From: Zygophlyctis sp. KS116
Lineage: Eukaryota; Chytridiomycota
Assembly (NCBI GenBank): GCA_054661495.1
Contig: BAAFSQ010000185.1
Span: forward strand, 1-20,130
Length of the DNA stretch: 20,130 nt
Reading direction: 5' to 3'
Shown here: one piece after another, positions 16,106 through 20,130 of the stretch
Layout: each line of letters opens with the position of its first letter
How positions within the stretch are numbered: the stretch's first letter is position 1
Notes under the pieces: model-generated
What the model was told of the DNA's origin: nothing
Databases searched by the model: none
Seen by the model: the letters and a program-made list of their open reading frames with translations, nothing else
Translations under genes and position numbers: made by a program

Positions 16106-17978
16106 ATGGATACAAGCTCTGGAGTTGCCCTCTCAAAGAAGAGTTACAGGAATTAAATGTACTCATAATAGCAAAAACTAATGAACGATCCGCTCTTAAG
16201 AATCTCAGATCAGCTGATAGTGATACTCCTTAGCCCCAAATCGAAGTGTTGAAAGAGGAAATAAACGAGTTACTTCAAGAACATAGTCTACTAAAGAAAA
16301 CTTTATTATCTGTATCCTTTGATGCAGAGAGTTCTGGGAACACAGAAAAAAGGGGCCAGAAATCCAAGTTACCCAGATTACCTATGTTCAGAGGTACTGG
16401 ATCATTCAATTTTAATGAGCCCTGAATTGTTAGAGACCGTAACGGCATTATTGATTGCACATGAAGTGGACGAGTCAAGATGGCCTACAGCAATACTACA
16501 ACCTCACATGAATGGTATCGGGAAACATGTTTAGATCAATCGGATTTTCAAGAGTTCAAGGTGATATTCATCAGTCGCTTCGAGTTGTTTGGCCAAAAGA
16601 TGGCGTGGGTTAGAAAATTATTAGGCTTGCGTCAAGGCGAAAGGAGTGTGCAAGAATATGCAGACGAATTCAAAACTCTCATGGCTAGAGTATCCGCAAA
16701 ATGCAAGGATCCTTGGATATATGAGATGTTTATCTATGGTCTAGCTAGTGATGTGCAGTCTCGAGTTGATAATGCTCGAGCTGTATTGACGAGAAGTCAG
16801 AAAGATAAAGAAGAAGAAATTTCGGTACGTGACATAATTGAATTGGCTATTTCACTGGAATTAAACAAGATGGAAGGTGGATATAAGTCACAGACTAAGA
16901 CACTTCCGCACCAGATGCATCAAGCCTGAAAGGAAAGAGTGGTGATTGTCTGGCTTGCAAATATGCTGGAATCAAAACACCTTGGTCTAAAACACATTGG
17001 GATACATGTGTGCACAAAAAGAAAAATGGAGAATAACAAAATGAATTTGATTGATGATCTCATGAAAGAACTATACAATGTATAGCAATTAGAGGCTAGT
17101 GAACCAAGTCAGCTACCCATCATGCAAGTAGTAGTGAATGGCATGAATGTAGAGGCTCTTGTTGACTCTGGATCAAATATTTAGTTAGGTTTACCCTTCG
17201 CAGTAGATGTTTTAGACGTCAAGTACAATGTCATCATTGGTTATAATATTTTCGAAAAGCTGGGAATCTTACTAGGGTTAGTTCCAAAATTCCAGAAACA
17301 AATGTCACTGAGTCCCTGGTTATAACTTATTAAAAGATGAAGTGAAAAGTCTTATACAAGAGAATCAAGCAATCAGCCCACTCGAGAAGTGTCCTCATCC
17401 ATTGGCCAAATTAACGTTTGAATTTGACAAGAGTTTTCATTTTTATCGCAAGGTCAATTACGTCAAACAAACGGAGGTAGCAGTCTTACTTGAAGCGAGA
17501 TTAGATGAAGACCCAAATATCTTTCCCTTAGTTACAGTTCCAAAGAAGGATGGAGGCATCAGAGTGTGTGTGGATCTTCGGAGTCTAAATGAAGCCGTTA
17601 AATCGGATCTAACCCTATATTACTCAGTTGGTATACCCAATTATAAAGAAAAAGGCTCAAGAGGCACAGGATAAAACTGCCAAGCAACATTCTAATGGAA
17701 AGCTGATGATATCGCCAGAAAAATTCCCTTCAGGTTCATTAGTCATGGTAAAGGATGACACAAGAGCAAATAAAACAGATGCTCCTTATGAAGGTCCACT
17801 TTTGGTAATAAGACGAAATAACGGGGGTGCATATATTTTAAAAGGAAAAGATGGTTCTGAATATCAAACAGTGGCAAATCAAATGAAATTAATTAATCAA
17901 ACAGAAAATGTCAAAATTTTTTTAGATCCTTCATTAAATGAAATTCAAAAAATTATAGCAAAAAAGACAAGGAATTAG
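16106..17978 (+). mobile_element. Ty3/Gypsy retrotransposon remnant (G)
   Basis: Plus-strand fossil. Gag: a coiled-coil N-terminal part (about 16153-16320; EVLKEEINELLQEHSLLKK), a basic linker with KLPRLPMFRGTGSF, then the capsid domain (16480-16929; EFKVIFISRFELFG, ERSVQEYADEFKTLMARV, MFIYGLASDVQSRV). A Cys/His knuckle (CLACKYAG, THWDTC) follows at about 16950-17015, and a protease start (VEALVDSGSN) at about 17150. Reverse transcriptase begins in 17342-17600 (VPKKDGGIRVCVDLRSLN). The integrase C-terminal domain is at 17628-17978 (GSLVMVKDDTRANKTDAPY, then GAYILKGKDGSEY). Much of pol is absent. It is broken, with around half a dozen breaks. No LTRs were identified. Confidence 0.85.
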
Positions 17979-18179
17979 TATTCCTCTGGTTATGTTCAAA
18001 GGCTTAAAGGAACCTCAACGTATACATCAAAGACGGGAAACTTCCGGCCACAGGGAAGGAATTGCAAAGTTTTTGTAGCAAGTTCAGAGAAAGTAGCTGA
18101 TAGGCGAAGATCAAAAGTCAAACTCCGCTTGAATATAAAAGGATCAAAGACGCGTAGCGCACCTTAGAGGAATTAAAGT

Positions 18180-20130
18180 CAATTAATTCTCTAAGACACT
18201 CTGAGAAAAAAAGGCCAACAACCGTTAACTGTTACATCAACCAAGGATCTTATTTACAAAAAATTGAATTTTTCATTGCTGATATACATATACCGGTTAT
18301 TTTGGGTATACCCTGGGTTTCTGCAGTTCATATCACTTAAATTGATTGGTGTAGAGTTCTTTGACGGGGAACAATTACATTCATTGACTGGCGAAAAGTC
18401 TGAATTTATTGGAAAACACTCTATTACTATCTTCCCTTGATTTTGAGGATTGCTGTAAAAGTAGTGCATTTGAATCATGGGGAAATTGTTCAATTGCAGA
18501 GTTAGAAGCATGGGGAGAAGTTTCACAGGACACTAAAAGCGACGAAGATCCCGAATTGACAGAGTTATTATTATCATTTGAAGATATATTTGATAAACCA
18601 GCTATGCCCCCGCCTTCCCGGGAAGAAGACCATGAAATTCACCTCCTCCCAGGGTCAAAACCTCCCCCGATCAGAGGTATTGGGAGGCTGAGTGAGGATC
18701 AGCTGGCTCTTTTAAAATCGACAATTACGGAATTGTTGGATAAGGGCTTTATACGTCCCAGCACTAGCCCTTTTAGCGATGAGAGTTTTAGGATGTGCGT
18801 TGACTATAGGGGACTCAATTTAATCACAATCAAGAACAAAGCTCCCTTACCAAATCTCAATGAATTGCGAGATAGAGTCAGAGACGGCCGAATCTTCAGT
18901 AAAATGGACCTCAGAGATGGTTTTTATAATATCCTAGACCGGGAAGAAGATCGCTTTAAAACCGCCTTCCGGACAAGATATGGACACTTTGAATTCAATG
19001 TATTGCCCATGGGATTAACAAACTCACCTGCAACCATGCAGTCGACAATGAATCGGATTTTTGGAAAATTTTATGATTTGTGACTCTTAGTTTATTTGGA
19101 TGATTTATTAGTATACTCTGAAAACATATCCAATCATCTTAATCATCTTAGGATAGTATTTACGCTCTTGCGGGAGAACAAATTATTTCTCAAAATTATT
19201 TCTCAAACGAAACAAATGTCAATTCCTCAAGTCATCTGTTAAGTTTTGTAGTCATATTCTGTCGCAAGAGGGAGTAGCGCTAAATGTTCAGAAGGTGCCA
19301 GGTCTTGATAGTATACCCCCAAGTTCAGCGAAGGAGGTGCAGCAGTTTTTAGGACTGGTCAATTGGTTTCGAGCCTTTATCCCTTTGTGTGGTGAGATCT
19401 ACCACAAACCATTAGTGTGGTTACAATCCCAGCGATTGTTATCAGGTAGGCAAATTCGATGGGTGATAAAGCTGCAAGAGTTTAATCTGAAAATCGAATA
19501 TTTGCCTGGAAAACTGAATTCGGTAGCGGATTATCTTAGCCGACAGCCCAGTCTCTCGCCAAAGTGTCATTATTGCCAAGCCCGAATTGTCTCCTCTGAT
19601 CCTCATGCTAGGGAGATAAGTATAGCTGAAGGAAATCTATTTTCGGTAGCTGTAGTGGATTTAGACGGTGAACCCAAAGCCCAAACTCATTTTTTATCGA
19701 ATTTCCATGATCGATCTCATCGAGGTATAAATCGTACGTTGAAATCCTTGCGTAGATATTATACTTGGCCAGATATGTATAAATCCGTTAAAGAATATGT
19801 CGAGACCTGCGATGTTTGTCAACGATCAAAAGGTCGAAATTTTAAGCCGTATGGAAAGCTTCTTTCCTTCCCGATTCCTTCTCGCAGGTTTAGTGTCATT
19901 GGCATGGATTGGTTCTTTCTACCGAAGTCTTCCACTCAGGAGGATTGTGTCTTAATCATTGTCGATTATCTAACTAAACTGGTTTAGCTAATTCCCTGTA
20001 GATCTACTAACAGTTCGTCAACTGTGGCTAATTTATTCAAAGTGCATTGGCATGATAAAGGCTTTGGCCTTCCTAGCGTAATAGTTTCGGATCGAGACTC
20101 CAAATTAACCAGTAAATTTTGGGTCAAATT
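18180..20130 (+). mobile_element. Ty3/Gypsy retrotransposon remnant (F), pol region
   Basis: Plus-strand fossil running off the right edge, the best preserved element here. In order: the end of the protease (about 18250-18340; VILGIPWVSAVHI); reverse transcriptase (18409-19150) with the leader FEDIFDKPAMPPPSREEDHE, FRMCVDYRGLN, KMDLRDGFYN carrying the first catalytic aspartate, FRTRYGHFEFNVLPMG, and YLDDLLVYSEN at 19093 on with the catalytic pair; the RNase H end (about 19340-19550; QFLGLVNWFRAFIP, then YLPGKLNSVADYLSR); the integrase zinc domain (about 19690-19830; HDRSHRGINRTLKSLRRYY, CDVCQRSKG); and the core start (GMDWFFLP, IIVDYLTKL) continuing past 19987 with VIVSDRDSKLTSKFW. It is broken, with a handful of breaks, and the 3' end lies outside the window. 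The region 17979-18180 before it is weakly gag-like. Confidence 0.92.

Noticed and set aside
1-20130. tRNA, rRNA, CRISPR arrays, bacterial operons or toxin-antitoxin pairs
   Set aside because: Looked for by eye on both strands and nothing matched; short repeats present are explained by elements or simple duplication.

Overview
This window looks like a eukaryotic transposon graveyard, most likely from a fungus. It is A+T-rich by eye, has no intact gene, and its longest open frames are about 220-230 codons, both in retrotransposon remnants. The fungal assignment is inference. It rests on a Crypton-like recombinase with a GCR1_C-like tail, Helitron pieces with SAP-like and paired-cysteine N-terminal regions, DUF3987- and MULE-like pieces, Ty3/Gypsy and Ty1/Copia types seen in early-diverging fungi (Mucoromycota-like), short GT-AG intron candidates of 53 and 58 nt, and repeated TTAGGGTTAG words. 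I see no rRNA, tRNA, CRISPR or bacterial-type operon.

Layout, left to right. 1-1790: Gypsy remnant A on the minus strand (gag, zinc knuckle, protease, 5' leader/LTR with three 26-bp tandem repeats). 1883-2627: Crypton-like gene, plus strand. 2667-4022: nothing coding that I recognise. 4023-4490: C-terminal piece of a second Crypton-like gene. 4717-5001: possible Helitron helicase scrap, minus. 5087-7168: DUF3987-like gene pieces with a MULE transposase between two related C-terminal ends. 7260-8200: Helitron N-terminal region, minus. 8279-9120: Copia remnant, minus. 9480-10223: unrecognised plus-strand frames. 10205-10857: Gypsy integrase, minus (E). 10854-11010: Helitron scrap. 11024-11293: possible MITE with telomere-like ends. 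11350-12240: Gypsy pol, minus (D). 12246-13030: Helitron Rep region, plus. 13040-13580: Copia gag, minus. About 13600-14010: likely Copia LTR with a polypurine tract. 14070-14700: Copia RT/RNase H, minus. 14867-15260: plus-strand leader/LTR and gag start of the same family as A (B). 15270-15960: Helitron N-terminus, plus. 16106-17978: Gypsy G, plus. 18180-20130: Gypsy F, plus, running off the edge.

The pieces do not work together as a system. They record nested and adjacent insertions followed by decay. Three patterns stand out. Every LTR element left of about 14.7 kb is on the minus strand and every one to the right is on the plus strand. A 157-bp dead Helitron fragment occurs twice at about 98% identity, so some duplication happened long after decay began. 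The word TTAGGGTTAG occurs four times exactly, and one inverted pair flanks a 270-bp gene-free block.
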